A stretch of 64,000 bases of DNA from Mytilisepta virgata (GCA_028015205.1 JAPWFG010000022.1:2480001-2544000), one strand, 5' to 3'; positions 12,477 to 24,750 are shown, counted from the stretch's first letter. A program made the numbers and translations. Notes: generated by a model not told the origin, from the sequence alone.

Positions 12477-14943
12477 GACCCGAAGGGTCAAGTGAGCTTT
12501 TCTCATCACTTGGCGTCCGTCGTCCGTCGTCGTCCGTCGTCGTCCGTCGTCCGTCGTCCGTTAACTTTTACAAAAATCTTCTCCTCTGAAAGTACTGGAC
12601 CAAATTGAACCAAACTTGGCCACAAGCATCATTAGGGTATCTAGTTTAAAAAATGTGTCCGATGACCCCGCCTGCCAACCAACATGGCCGACGTGGCTAA
12701 AAATAGAACATAGGGGTAAACTGCAGTTTTTGTCTTATATCTCAAAAACTAAAGCAATTAGGGCAAAACTGACATGGGGTAAAAATGTTCATCAGGTCAA
12801 GATCTACCTGTCATGAAATTTGCAGACGAATCGGTCAACCCTTTCTTGGGTTATTGCCCCTAAATTGTTAATTTTTAGGAAATTTTGCCGTTTTAGGTTA
12901 TTATCTTGAATATTATTATAGATAAAGACAAATTGTAAACAGCAAAAATGTTCAACAAAGTAAGATCTACAAATAAGTCAACATGACCAAAATCATTGAT
13001 TGACCCCTTATAGGAGTTTTTGCCCTTTAAAGATGGCATCCAGCATAAACTTTCCTTTAAAGATCTTTTCCTCTCAAACCACTGGGCCAATTGAGACCAA
13101 ACTTTGGTGGAATGGTCCTTGGGTGGCCCCCTTCCAAACTTATGTCTGGCATACCCGACTTCCAACCAAGATGGCTGCTGTTACTAAAAATAGAAAAAAA
13201 GGGGGGTGACTTTCAAAAATCTTCTTATATGAAACTACAAGTCCAGTTGGAACCAAAGTTGGCAGTAATAGTTCTTAGGAGGTTCTCTTTCAGAAATATG
13301 TCCAATGACCCGGACTGTTAACCAAGATGGCCGCCACAGCCGAACTTAGTTTAACATAGGGCCCTATGGGAAAATTCATTGAAAATCTTCTTGTCTTGAA
13401 CCACTTGACCTATCAGAACCAGACTTAGCAGCAATGGTCCTTAGATGGTCCTCTTACAGAGGTGTGTCTGATGACCCGGACTGTCAACCAAGATGGCCGC
13501 CACACCCGAACTTAGTTTAACATAGGGCCCAATAGGAAAATTCATTGAAAAATCTTCTTGTCTGAAACCACTTGACATATTGGAGCCAGACTTGGCGGCA
13601 TTGGTCCTTAGGAGGTCCTTTTTCAGAAATGTGTCCGATTTCGTGGACTGTGAACCAAGATGGCCGCCACAGCAGAACTTAGTTTAACATTGGACCCTAT
13701 AGGAAATTCACTCAAAAATCTTCTTGTCTTTAACCACTAAGCCAATAAGAATTAGACTTGGAAGCAATGGTCCTTAGATGGTCCTCTTTCAGAATTTTGT
13801 GCAATGACCCAGACTGTCAACCAAGATGGCCGACACACCCGAACTTAGTTTAACATAGGGCCCTATGGAAAAATTCATTGAAAAATCTTCTTGTCTGAAA
13901 CCACTTGACATATTTTAGCCAGAGTTGGCAGCATTGGTCCTTAGGAGGTCCTCTTTCAGAAAAAACCAAGATGGCTGCCACAGCAGAACTTAGTTTAACA
14001 TAGGACCCTATGGGAAATTTACTCAAAAATCTTCTTGTCTGAAACCACTAAGCCAATTAGAATTAGACTTGGCAGCAATGGTCCTTAGATGGTCCTCTTT
14101 CATAATTTTGTGCGATGACCCGGACTGTCAACCAAGATGGCTGCCACAACCGAACTTAGTTTAACACAGGGCCGTATAGGAAAATTCATTGAAAAATCTT
14201 CTTGTCTGAAACAACTTGACATATTGGAGCAGGACTTGGTGGCATTGGTCCTTAGGATGTCCTTTTTCAGAAATATGTTTGATTTTGTGGACTGTGAACC
14301 AAGATGGCTGCCACAGCAGAACTTAGTTTAACATAGGACCCAATGGGAAATTCACTCAAAAAACTTCTCGTCTGAAACCACTAAGCCAGTTAGAATTAGA
14401 CTTGGCAGCAATGGTCCTTAGATGGTCCTCTTTCAGAATTTTGTGCGATGACCCAGACTGTCAACCAAGATGGCCGACACACCAAAACTTAGTTTAACAT
14501 AGGGCCCTATGGAAAAATTCATTGAAAAATCTTCTTGTCTGAAACCACTTGACATATTGGAGCCAGACTTGGCAGCATTGGTCCTTAGGAGGTCCTCTTT
14601 CAGAAATATGTCCTATCACCCGGATTGTCAACCAAGATGGCTGCCACACCGAACTTTGTTAAATATTGGACCCTATAGGAAAATTCATTTAAAAATCTTC
14701 TTGCCTGAAACCGCTTAGCCAGTTGGAACAAGACTTAGCAGAAATGGTCCTTAGATGGTTCTCTTTTAGAAATGTATCCGTTGACCTGGACTAAACCAAG
14801 ATGACTGCCACAGCTGAAATTAGTTTAACATAGAATCCTATAGAAAAACAAGCCAAATTGACTGCAGCACTTAAATTTTTAGGTCTGCTCAAGGTAAAAA
14901 GTTAAATCCAGGTGAGCGATACAGGCTCTTGAGAGCCTCTAGT
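12477..14943 (+). mobile_element. Nested family A copy with an empty-site paralogue
   Basis: The 5' hairpin is at 12478-12508 and the 3' end is CTCTAGT at 14,943. The left flank CAACAG-T5 and right flank T3-ATGTTATT rejoin to CAACAG-T8-ATGTTATT, which is exactly the sequence at 49,491-49,509. The body is an array of about 165-bp alpha modules. A related copy is at 18,446-20,574. Confidence 0.85.
13180..14830 (+). repeat. About 165-bp alpha-module array with AAGATGGCCGCC boxes
   Basis: CCAAGATGGCCGCCAC or a close variant recurs about every 150-166 bp (about 13323, 13488, 13654, 13820, 13967, 14137, 14303, 14467, 14633). Each is followed by GAACTTAGTTTAACATAGG and a CTTCTTGTCTGAAACCACT segment. 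The box is better conserved than the sequence between boxes. Confidence 0.8.
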
Positions 14944-15724
14944 TTTATGTTATTATTTCAAAAATCTTCTTCTCTGAAACTGCTATTCAAAATCAAATGA
15001 AACTTGGTAAGATTGTTCCTTAGGGTATCTTGCAAAAAGTTTATGCTTCGATTTTTGATCCGTCGAAAAACATGGCCACTGTTACTAAAAATAGAACATA
15101 GGGGTCAAACAACAGTTCTTCGCAAATATCTCAAAAATCATTAGGTTACGACAAATTCTGGCAAGTTGAAAGTGTTCAGCATGATGAGAGCTACCTGTGT
15201 GCTGATTTGCGTGAAAATCTGTCAACTGATGTTAGAGTTATTGCCCTTTTTGACATTTTTTGGCTTTTTTTTATGTTATTATTTCAAAAATCTTCTTCTC
15301 TGAAACTACTATTCGAAATCAAATGAAACTTGGTAAGATTGTTCCTTAGGGTATCCTGCAAAAAGTTAATGCTTGGATTTTTGATTAGTCGAAAAACATG
15401 TCCGCCCTTACTAAAAATAGAACATAGGGGTCAAAATGCTGTTTTTGCTTATTTTTTCCTGAATTATAGAAAGAAAATGAAGACGAAAGCTACTTTCAAG
15501 GTAAACATGGTATCCCAAGTTGAATGGTGATGATGAAAGTTTGTTTTGGACGGCCATTTTTAAAATGGCTGCCACTTTCCCGCCATTTTTTACACTTGCT
15601 CGGATTTCAACAATATTTCGTTTTTAAAGTAAACATGGTATCCTTGGTGAATGGTGATGATGAGATTTAGTTTATAGTGCATTGTTTGCCAGGTGAGCGA
15701 TTCAGGCTCTTGAGAGCCTCTTGT
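14944..15724 (+). repeat. Right part of the duplicated A segment (paralogue of 49,500-50,277)
   Basis: It begins TTTATGTTATTATTTC, includes a 326-bp alpha-beta unit and the A 3' domain (GGTAAACATGGTATCC, CCGCCATTTTTTACACTTGC), and ends with the A 3' hairpin. Confidence 0.75.
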
Positions 15725-16215
15725 TTTTCCTGCATTATAGAAAGAAAATGAAGATAAAGGCTACATTCAAGGTAAACATGGTATACCGAGTTGAATGGTG
15801 ATGATAAAAGTTTGTTTTGGATGGCCATTTTTAGCTCACCTGGCCAAAGGCCATGTGAGCTATTGCCATCACTTGGCGTCCGTCGTCGTTAACAATTTTT
15901 CAAAACTCTTCTCCTCTGAAACTACTTGACCAATTGGAACCACACTTGGTATGAATGTTCTTTGGGGTATCCTGCATAGAACTGATGTGGGGATTTTTGA
16001 TCCGTCGAAAAACATGGCCGCTGTTTCTAAAAATAGAACATAGGGGTCAGACAACAGTTTTTTGCAAATATCTCAAAAATCATTAGGTTAAGGCAAATTC
16101 TGGCAGAATGAAAGTGTTCAGCATGATGAGAGCTACCTACCTGTGTGCTGATTTTCGTGAAAATCTGTCAACTGATGTTAGAGTTATTGCCCTTTTTTGA
16201 CATTTTTGGCTTTTT

Positions 16216-18138
16216 TAGCTCACCTGGCCGAAGGCCATGTGAGCTATTGCCATCACTTGGCGTCCGTCGTCGTCTGTCGTCGTCCGTCGTCGTCGTTAAC
16301 AATTTTTCAAAACTCTTCTCCTCTGAAACTACTTGACCAATTGGAACCATACTTGGTACGAATGTTCTTTGGGGTATCCTGCATAGAACTGATGTGGGGA
16401 TTTTTGATCCGTCGAAAAACATGGCCGCTGTTACTAAAAATAGAACATAGGGGTCAGACAACAGTTTTTCGCAAATATCTCAAAAATCATTAGGTTATGG
16501 CAAATTCTGGCAGGTTGAAAGTGTTCACCATGATGAGAGCTACCTGTATGCTGATTTTCGTGAAAATCTGTCAACTGATGTTAGAGTTATTACCCTTTTT
16601 TGACATTTTTGGCTTTTTTTATGTTATTATTTCAAAAATCTTCTCCTCTGAAACTACTTGACTAATTAGAACCAAACTTGGTATGAATGTTCCTTGGGGT
16701 ACCATGCATAGAACTGATGTGGGGATTTTTGATGCGTCGAAAAACATGGCCGCTGTTACTAAAAATAGAACATAGGGGTAAATTGCTGTTTTTTGCTAAT
16801 AACTCAAAAACCATTACAGATATCGAAAATCTGACATGGGGTAAAATTGATCAGCATGACAAGATCTACCTGCCCTGAAATTTTGAAGGAAATTCCAAAA
16901 CCCATTTAGGGGTTATTGCCCTTTTTTCATCAAATTTTCAAAATTTTAACATTTTTCGTCATTTATCTCCAAAACTATTTGAGATAGAAGTGAAATGTAA
17001 ATTTGAAAAATGTTTGCCATGTTGAGATCTACCTACCCTGAAATCTTAAAGGAAATCCCAAAACCCATTTAGGAGTTGTTGCCCTTTTTTTGTCAAATTT
17101 TCAAAATTTTTTTATTCAAAAATCTTCTTCTCTGAAACTGCTGGGCCGATTGGTTTGAAACTTAATAGGAATGATCTATGACATGTCCTCTACAAACCAT
17201 CCTCAATTTATTTTGATCTGACATAAAACATGGCTGTCATAGCTAGAAATAGAATATAGGGGTGCATGTGTTGTTTTTGGCTTATAACTTAAAAACTGTT
17301 ACAGATATCAAAAATCTGACATGGGGTAAAATTGATCAGCATGACAAGATCTACCTAACCTGAAATTTTGAAGGAAACCGTAAAACCCATTTAGGAGTTA
17401 TTGCCCTTTTTTCGTCAAATTTTCATAATTTAACATTTTTCGTCATTTATCTCCAAAACTATTTGAGATAGAAGTGAAATGTAAATTTGAAAAATGTTTG
17501 CCATGTTGAGATCTACATACCCTGAAATTTTAAAGGAAATCCCAAAACCCATTTAGGAGTTATTGCCCTTTTTTCGTCAAATTTTCAAAATTTAACATTT
17601 TTCGTCATTTATCTCCAAAACTATTTGAGATAGAAGTGAAATCTAAATTTGAAAAATGGTTGCCATGTTGAGATCTACATACCCTAAAATTTTAAAGGAA
17701 ATCCCAAAACCCATTTAGGAGTTATTGCCCTTTTTTTGTCAAATTTTCAAAATTTTAACATTTTTGAATATCTCCAAAACTATTTGAGATAGAAGTGAAA
17801 TATAAATTGAAAAATGTTTGCCATGTTGAGATCTACCTACCCTGAAATTTTGAAGGGAATCCCAAATTCTATTTAGGAGTTATTGGTTTGTTTAATTTGA
17901 GGTCGGGTTCTGTTACATTTATTTAAGGTTCACCCTTATTCCTGGTCAATTTTGTCAACTTCCTGCCAGGACTACCACCACCAGGGAACATATTTTAACA
18001 TTAAACCTTATGAAAAATAAATCTTCAACAAATTTTCCCTGAACAATTGAACCAATTGCAACAAACTTGGTCAAATAGTTAATTGTCCAATGAAAACAGA
18101 CTCCAGGTGAGCGATACAGGCTCTGGTGAGCCTCTTGT
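16216..18138 (+). mobile_element. Innermost nested family A copy, 1.9 kb
   Basis: The 5' hairpin is at 16217-16245 and the 3' end GGCTC-TGGT-GAGCC-TCTTGT is at 18,138. Flanks rejoin to GGC-T8-ATGTTATT. The body has alpha-beta units followed by a beta-only array (TTATCTCCAAAACTATTTGA at about 16963, 17446, 17608 and 17767) and the terminal domain with TTGAGGTCGGGTTCTGTTAC and CTTCCTGCCAGGACTACCAC. Confidence 0.85.
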
Positions 18139-18445
18139 TTTATGTTATTATTTCAAAAATCTTCTCCTCTGAAACTACTTGACTAATTAGAACCAAACTT
18201 GGTATGAATGTTCCCTGGGGTACCCTGCATAGAACTGATGTGGGGATTTTTGATTCGTCGAAAAACATGGCCGCCGTTACTAAAAATAGAACATAGGGTT
18301 AAATTGCTGTTTTTTGCTAATAACTCAAAAACTGTTACAGATATCGAAAATCTGACTGGGGTAAAATTGATCAGCATGACAAGATCTACCTACCCTGAAA
18401 TTTTGAAGGAAATTTCAAAACCTGTTTAGGAGTTATTGCCCTTTT

Positions 18446-20574
18446 TAGCTCACCTGACCCAAAGGGTCAAGTGAGCTTTTCTCATCACTTGGCGTCCGTC
18501 GTCCGTCGTCGTCCGTCGTCCGTTAACTTTTACAAAAATCTTCTCCTCTGAAACTACTGGGCCAAATTGAACCAAACTTGGCCACAAGCATCATTAGGGT
18601 ATCTAGTTTAAAAAATGTGTCCAATGACCCCGCCTGCCAACTAACATGGCCGACCTGGCTAAAAATAGAACATAGGGGTAAACTGCAGTTTTTGTCTTAT
18701 ATCTCAAAACCGAAAGCAATTAGAGCAAAACTGACATGGAGTAAAAATGTTCATCAGGTCAAGATCTACCTGTCATGAAATTTTCAGACGAATCGGTCAA
18801 CCCTTTGTTGGGTTATTGCCCCTGAATTGTAAATTTTAAGGAAATTTTGCAGTTTTTGGTTATTATCTTGAATATTATTATGGATAAAGACAAATTGTAT
18901 ACAACAAAAATGTTTAACAAAGTAAGATCTACAAATAAGTCAACATGACCAAAATCGTTGATTGACCCCTTATAGGAGTTTTTGCCCTTTAAAGACGGCA
19001 TCCAGCGTAAACTTTCCTTTAAAGATCTTTTCCTCTCAAACCACTGGGCCAAATGAGACCAAACTTTGGTGGAATGGTCCTTGGGTGGGCCCCTTCCAAA
19101 ATTATGTCTGGCATCCCCGACTTCCAACCGAGATGGCTGTTGTTACTAAAAATTAAAAAAAAAGGGGGGGGTGACTTTCAAAAATCTTATATGAAACTAC
19201 AAGTCCAGTTGGAACCAAAGTTTGCAGTAATAGTTCTTAGGAGGTTCTCTGTCAGAAATATGTCCAATGACCCGGACTGTTAACCAAGATGGCCGCCACA
19301 GTCGAACTTAGTTTAACATAGGGCCCTATGGGAAAATTCATTGAAAAATCTTCTTGTCTTCAACCACTTGACCAATTGGAACCAGACTTGGCAGCAATGG
19401 TCCTTAGATGGTCCTCTTACAGAGGTGTGTCCGATGACCCGGACTGTCAACCAAGATTGCCGCCACAACCGAACTTAGTTTAACATAGGGCCCTATAGGA
19501 AAATTCATTGAAAAATCTTCTTGTCTGAAACCACTTGACATATTGGAGCCAGACTTGGCGGCATTGGTCCTTAGGAGGTCTTTTTTTAGAAATGTTTCTG
19601 ATTTCCTGGACTGTGAACCAAGATGGCCGCCACAGCAGAACTTAGTTTAACATAGGACCCTATGGGAAAATCACTCAAAAATCTTCTCGTCTGAAACCAC
19701 TAAGCCAATTAGAATTAGACTTGGTAGCAATGGTCCTTAGATGGTCCTCTTTCAGAATTTTGTGCGATTATCCGGAATGTCAACCAAGATTAGCACCACA
19801 ACCGAACTTAGTTTAACATAGGGCCCTATAGGAAAATACATTGAAAAATCTTCTTGTCTGAAACCACTTAACATATTGGATCAGGACTTGGCGGCATTAG
19901 TCCTTAGGAGGTCCTTTTTCAGAAATGTTTCTAATTTCGTGGACTGTGAACCAAGATGGCCGCCACAGCAGAACTTAGTTTAACATAGGACCCTATGGAA
20001 AATTCACTCAAAAATCTTCTCATCTGAAACCACTAAGCCAATTAGAATTAGACATGGTACCAATGGTCCTTAGATGGTCCTCTTTCAGAATTTTGTGCGA
20101 TGACCTAGACTGTCAACCAAGATGGCCGCCATTTAGTTTAACATAGGGCCATATGGAAAAATTGATTGAAAAATCTTGTCTGAAACCACTTGACATATTG
20201 GAGCCAGACTTGGCAGCATTTAATTATTTCAGAAATTTGTCCGATCTTCCAGATTGTCAACCAAGATTGCTGCCACACCGACCTTTGTTAAATATTGGAC
20301 CCTATAGGAAAATTCATTTAAAAATCTTCTAGTCTGAAACCGTTTAGCCAGTTGGAACAAGACTTAGCAGAAATGGTCCTTAGATGGTTCTCTTTTAGAA
20401 ATGTATCCGTTGACCTGAACTGTCAGCCGAGATGACTGCCTCTGCTGAAATTAGTTTAACATAGATTCCTATAGAAAAACCAGCTAAACTGACTGCAACA
20501 CTTAAATTTTTAGGTCTGCTCAAGGTGAAAAGTTAAATCCAGGTGAGCGATACAGGCTCTTGAGAGCCTCTAGT
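18446..20574 (+). mobile_element. Innermost nested family A copy, 2.1 kb
   Basis: The 5' hairpin is at 18447-18477 and the 3' end CTCTAGT at 20,574. Flanks TTATTGCCC-T4 and T2-CGTAAAATTTTC rejoin to the beta boundary with six Ts, as at 17,401-17,416. The body parallels 12,477-14,943: ATTAGGGTATCTAG, then alpha modules with CCAAGATGGCCGCC. Confidence 0.85.
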
Positions 20575-22223
20575 TTCGTAAAATTTTCAAAATTATAACA
20601 TTTTTCGTCATTTATCTCCAAAACTATATGAGATAGAAGTAAAATGTAAATTTGAAAAATGTTTGCCATGTTGAGATCTACCTACCCTGAAATTTTAAAG
20701 GAAATCCCAAAACCCATTTAGGAGTTGTTGCCCTTTTTTTGTCAAATTTTCAAAATTTTTTTATTCAAAAATCTCCTCTGAAACTGCTGGGCCGATTGGT
20801 TTGAAACTTAATAGGAATGGCCTATAACATGTCCTCTACAAACGATCCTCAATTTATTTTGATCTGACGTAAAACATGGCGGCTGTCGTAGCTAAAAATA
20901 GAATATAGGGGTGCATGTGTTGTTTTTGGCTTATGACTTAAAAACCGTTACAGATATCAAAAATCTGACATGGGGTAAAATTGATCAGCATGACAAGATC
21001 TACCTAACCTGAAATTTTGAAGGAAATCCTAAAACCCATTTAGGAGTTATTGCCCTTTTTTCGTCAAATTATCATAATTTAACATTTTTTGTCATTTATC
21101 TCCAAAACTATTTGAGATAGAAGTGAAATCTAAATTTGTAAAATGTTTGCCATGTTGAGATCTACATACCCTGAAATTTTGAAGGAAATCCCAAAACCCA
21201 TTTAGGAGTTATTGCCCTTTTTTCGTCAAATTTTCAAAATTTAACATTTTTCGTCATTTATCTCCAAAACTATTTGAGATAGAAGTGAAATGTAAATTTG
21301 AAAAATGTTTGCCATGTTGAGATCTACATACCCGGAAATTTTAAAGGAAATCCCAAAACCCATTTAGGAGTTATTGCCCTTTTTTGGTCAAATTTTCAAA
21401 ATTTTAACATTTTTGCATTTATCTCAAAAACTATTTGAGATAGAAGTGAAATATAAATTGAAAAATGTTTGCCATGTTGAGATCTACCTACCCTGAAATT
21501 TTGAAGGGAATCCCAAATTCTATTTAGGAGTTATTGGTTTGTGTAATTTGAGGTCGGGTTCTGTTACATTTATTTAAGGTTCACCCTTATTAATGGTCAA
21601 TTTTGTCAACTTCCTGCCAGGACTACCACCATCAGGGAACATATTTTAACATTAAACCTTATGAACAATAAATCTTCAACAAATTTTCCCTGAACAGTTC
21701 AACCAATTGCAACAAACTTGGTCAAATAGTTGATTAATTGTCCAATGAAAACCAGACTCCAGGTGAGCGATACAGGCTCTAGTGAGCCTCTTGTTAAAAT
21801 GGCTGCCATTTCCCCGCCATTTTTTTACACTTGCTCGGATTTCAACAATATTTGGTTTTTAAAGTAAACATGGTATTCTTAGTGAATGGTAATGATGAGA
21901 TTTAGTTTATAGTGAATTGTTTGCCAGGTGAGCGATTCAGGCTCTTGAGAGCCTATTGTTTTGTCAAATTTTCAAAATTTTAACATTTTTCGTCATTTAT
22001 CTCCAAAACTATTTGAGATAGAAATGAAATGTGAATTTGAAAAATGTTTGCCATGTTGAGATCTACCTACCCTGAAATTTTAAAGGAAATCCCAAAACCT
22101 ATTTAGGAGTTATTGCCCTTTATTCATCAAATTTTCAAAATTTAACATTTTTCGTCATTTATCTCCAAAATTATTTGAGATAGAAGTGAAATGTAAATTT
22201 GAAAAATGTTTGCCATGTTGAGA

Positions 22224-22513
22224 GGCCTAAATTAAAATATTGTTTGTTTGCTGTCAGCCGACGGACCCAAAAAAATCGCCGCGACCCAAATAATTTTATT
22301 GCCGTTTTTGAAAACATTTTTTTTTTATTCCGGAATTTTGCCGGTTGCGGTTTAGAATCGAGTGCTGATTTCCGGGTTACATGCGGTTTTGATTTCCGGT
22401 AGTCCATTGAAATATTTTTCCAGAAAAAAAATAAAATAATTTACCTACCTACCTACCCACATAAAAAATTCTGGGTAGGAGAATGGCAAACAAACAATAT
22501 TTTAATTTAGGCC
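22224..22513. mobile_element. 290-bp MITE with perfect 28-bp inverted ends
   Basis: It begins GGCCTAAATTAAAATATTG and ends with the exact reverse complement; the perfect arms are 28 bp long. It interrupts the A sequence CATGTTGAGATCTACATAC and is flanked by AGA on both sides (22,221-22,223 and 22,514-22,516), a 3-bp duplication. GG-starting ends with a 3-bp duplication suggest PIF/Harbinger-type, but no transposase is present to confirm. Perfect ends imply recent insertion. Confidence 0.8.
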
Positions 22514-22988
22514 AGATCTACATACCCTGAAATTTTAAAGGAAATCCCAAAACCCATTTAGGAGTTATTGCCCTTTTTTTTGTCAAATCTTCAAAATTTT
22601 AACATTTTTGCATTTATCTCAAAAACTATTTGAGATAGAAGTGAAATATAATTGAAAAATGTTTGCCATGTTGAGATCTACATATCCTGAAATTTTGAAG
22701 GGAATCCCAAATTCTATTTAGGAGTTATTGGTTTGTGTAATTTGAGGTCGGGTTCTGTTACATTTATTTAAGGTTCACCCTTATTCCTGGTCAATTTTGT
22801 CAACTTCCTGCCAGGACTACCACCATCAGGGAACATATTTTAACATTAAACCTTATGAAAAATAAATCTTCAACAAATTTTCCCTGAACAATTGAACCAA
22901 TTGCAACAAACTTGGTCAAATAGTTGATTAATTGTCCAATGAAAACCAGACTCCAGGTGAGCGATACAGGCTCTGGTGAGCCTCTTGT

Positions 22989-23640
22989 TTAAAAACTTTG
23001 ATAACTTTGAACATGTAATACCTACAATTAAGATTTATGGTCCACAAGATAGCTTATTGTATAAGGATTGCCACAGTATACTTATTTTGAGACCCTGACC
23101 TCATTTTCATGGTTCACTGATTTCACAAACATGAATTTAAAATACGTGTCCAAGTTTCGTGGTTAAATCCATTTCTCAGCAACTGTAATACCTAGGTCAA
23201 CCATATTTGGTATATATATAGTTCTTAGAGGGTACATGCCAGTCTGACACTTGCTTGGGACCTTGACCACAATTTCATGCTTGAATGACTTTGTCACTTT
23301 TTTGTGGTTAAGGCCATTTCTCAGAAACGAATGCCTAGACCCAATGTATTTGGTATATTGATAGTTCTTGATGGGGACATGCCAGTCTGACACTTGTCTT
23401 TGGACCTTGACCTCAATTTCATGGTTGGGTGACTTTCATCCAAATTTCTTGATTAAGTCATTTTTTAAGCAACTGTAATACCTAGATTCATTCGTGTTTG
23501 GTCTAGAGATAGTTCTTAGTGGGTACATGCAAGTCTGACACCTGTCTCTGGACCTCAGTTGCATGCTTGAGTGACTTTGTCACATTTTCGAGATTAGGTC
23601 CATTTCTCAGCAACTTTAATACCTAGACCCACCATATTTT
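22989..23640 (+). mobile_element. B-family element, resumed body, 3' truncated
   Basis: It resumes TTAAAAACTTTGATAACTTTG, then about 140-bp units with GACCTTGACC(T/A)CAATTTCATG, TTAAGTCCATTTCTCAG, AATACCTAGACCCACCATAT and GGTACATGCCAGTCTGACAC. Homology with B copies stops at about 23,632 (CATATTTTGTATTATG), so the B 3' hairpin is missing. Confidence 0.7.
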
Positions 23641-24750
23641 GTATTATGTTATCTTTTCATCAATCATATATACTTTAAATATTTAATGTAATGATTATTT
23701 TCTTCAACTTTATAAAGACTTAATTATTGAAAAAAACATGTATCAATTTTTGCAAATACCAAGAAGGCAACAATGGGAGAGGTTAAGCGTTACCCATTGT
23801 TTCATGAAGTTCTAAACATGATCAAATTTTGGAAAAGATTATCAGAAAAAAATTGACTCACTAATTATGTATACCGTGTTTTCCTGCCTATATAGGTCGA
23901 GACTTTTTACTTTAAAATGACCATTTTACCATTATAAGTCTATGGAGAAAGTATCAATTAAACCTTTAGGCCACATAGTCTTAATTAGTCCAGAAAATAC
24001 AGTACTTGTACTTTGGGTTTTTTTTTGCTTAACCTTATGGGAACATATGCATTTAATAAAGTATTTAAATTAAAACAATCAAGAAATGCTTAGATATATT
24101 GAATTTATCCAACCTTCTAAAAATTTTGCATAACAGAATATATTTATTAATAATTTTGTGAAATTTTGGCTTAAAAAAGATTGATAACCCAACATTGTTT
24201 ACAAAAATATAAACAAGTTATAACTTGTCATCATTGTTGACAGCCACAAGTTAACCGTGAAATGATAGGTTCAGTATAAAAAAAAGAATGAATTAACAAA
24301 CAGTTCTGTACTTTTCATGTTAAGGACGATGTTAAAAAGAAAAAATATTCATTTACAATTAAAGTTGGATGACTTTTTGCAAACAATTTATTTTTCCACG
24401 GAAGTTGAGGTTGCCTGCATGTGGGGTCGTTGGATTTGTCCGAAATGTGTGAGTCTCAATCGTGCCTAATGGGTGGGATATCACATGTATGATTCTTTAA
24501 GAAGGGTACCTATTTTGTATAATCAACTCCTACAGTTTTCAATGCAGTCTTCAAACTTGGTAGAATGTTTGTATATATATTGGAAATATGCACCTCCTAT
24601 GATGGATTCATTACAAACACAGAAATCCCAGTTGCTATAACATTACATATTCTTATAGTCTTCATTTCATTAATTACAATAACATTTACAAATTTCCACT
24701 CCTTAGTCATTGTTAAGTAATGTAACTCGGCCTTTTGATTTTTTGACCAA
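23641..24750. other. AT-rich non-coding stretch
   Basis: I see no ORF of note, no repeat shared with the rest of the window and no RNA gene. It is low-complexity AT-rich DNA with ordinary A and T runs. Confidence 0.5.

Larger units (their letters stand above)
8662..15724 (+). mobile_element. Third-level composite family A copy
   Basis: The 5' hairpin at 8663-8693 has the TGGACC/GGTCCA inner stem; the 3' end is at 15,724. It lies within the A sequence GCTGTTTTTTGCT ... TTCCTG-ATTATAGAAAG. Additional 5' ends at 9,534 (hairpin truncated after GGGTC), 11,189 and 11,900 have no matching 3' ends. The copy is therefore a composite or has lost sequence. Pairing of this particular start and end is less certain than for the simple copies. 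Confidence 0.55.
15832..21794 (+). mobile_element. Nested family A copy, 6.0 kb, with two further insertions
   Basis: The 5' hairpin is at 15833-15861 (TGGCC/GGCCA) and the 3' end is CTCTTGT at 21,794. Flanks GGATGGCCA-T4 and T-AAAATGGCTGCC rejoin to GGCCA-T5-AAAATGGCTGCC, as found intact at 15,553. Two complete A copies sit inside it at 16,216-18,138 and 18,446-20,574. Confidence 0.8.
7425..21959 (+). mobile_element. Second-level nested family A copy, 14.5 kb
   Basis: The 5' hairpin is at 7426-7456 (TGGCC/GGCCA with a TAAAA loop). The 3' end is a variant, GAGCCTATTGT, at 21,959. Left flank TTATTGCCC plus Ts and right flank Ts plus GTCAAATTTTC rejoin to the beta-module boundary with seven Ts, the count seen at 17,088. 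Its own sequence is 7,425-8,662 (with a hAT-like insertion), 15,725-15,831 and 21,795-21,959. Confidence 0.7.
6709..22988 (+). mobile_element. Outer family A copy of the nested complex, 16.3 kb
   Basis: The 5' hairpin is at 6710-6738 (TGGCC/GGCCA inner stem) and the 3' end is CTCTTGT at 22,988. The flanking B sequence rejoins to GTATAC-T6-AAAAACTTTG, the T count of the B copy at 56,490. Its own body is 6,709-7,424 plus 21,960-22,988; the rest is later insertions. The right body is mostly beta modules and ends with a GGTCGGGTTCTGTTACATTT block shared with copies ending at 18,138, 21,794 and 28,425. Confidence 0.75.
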
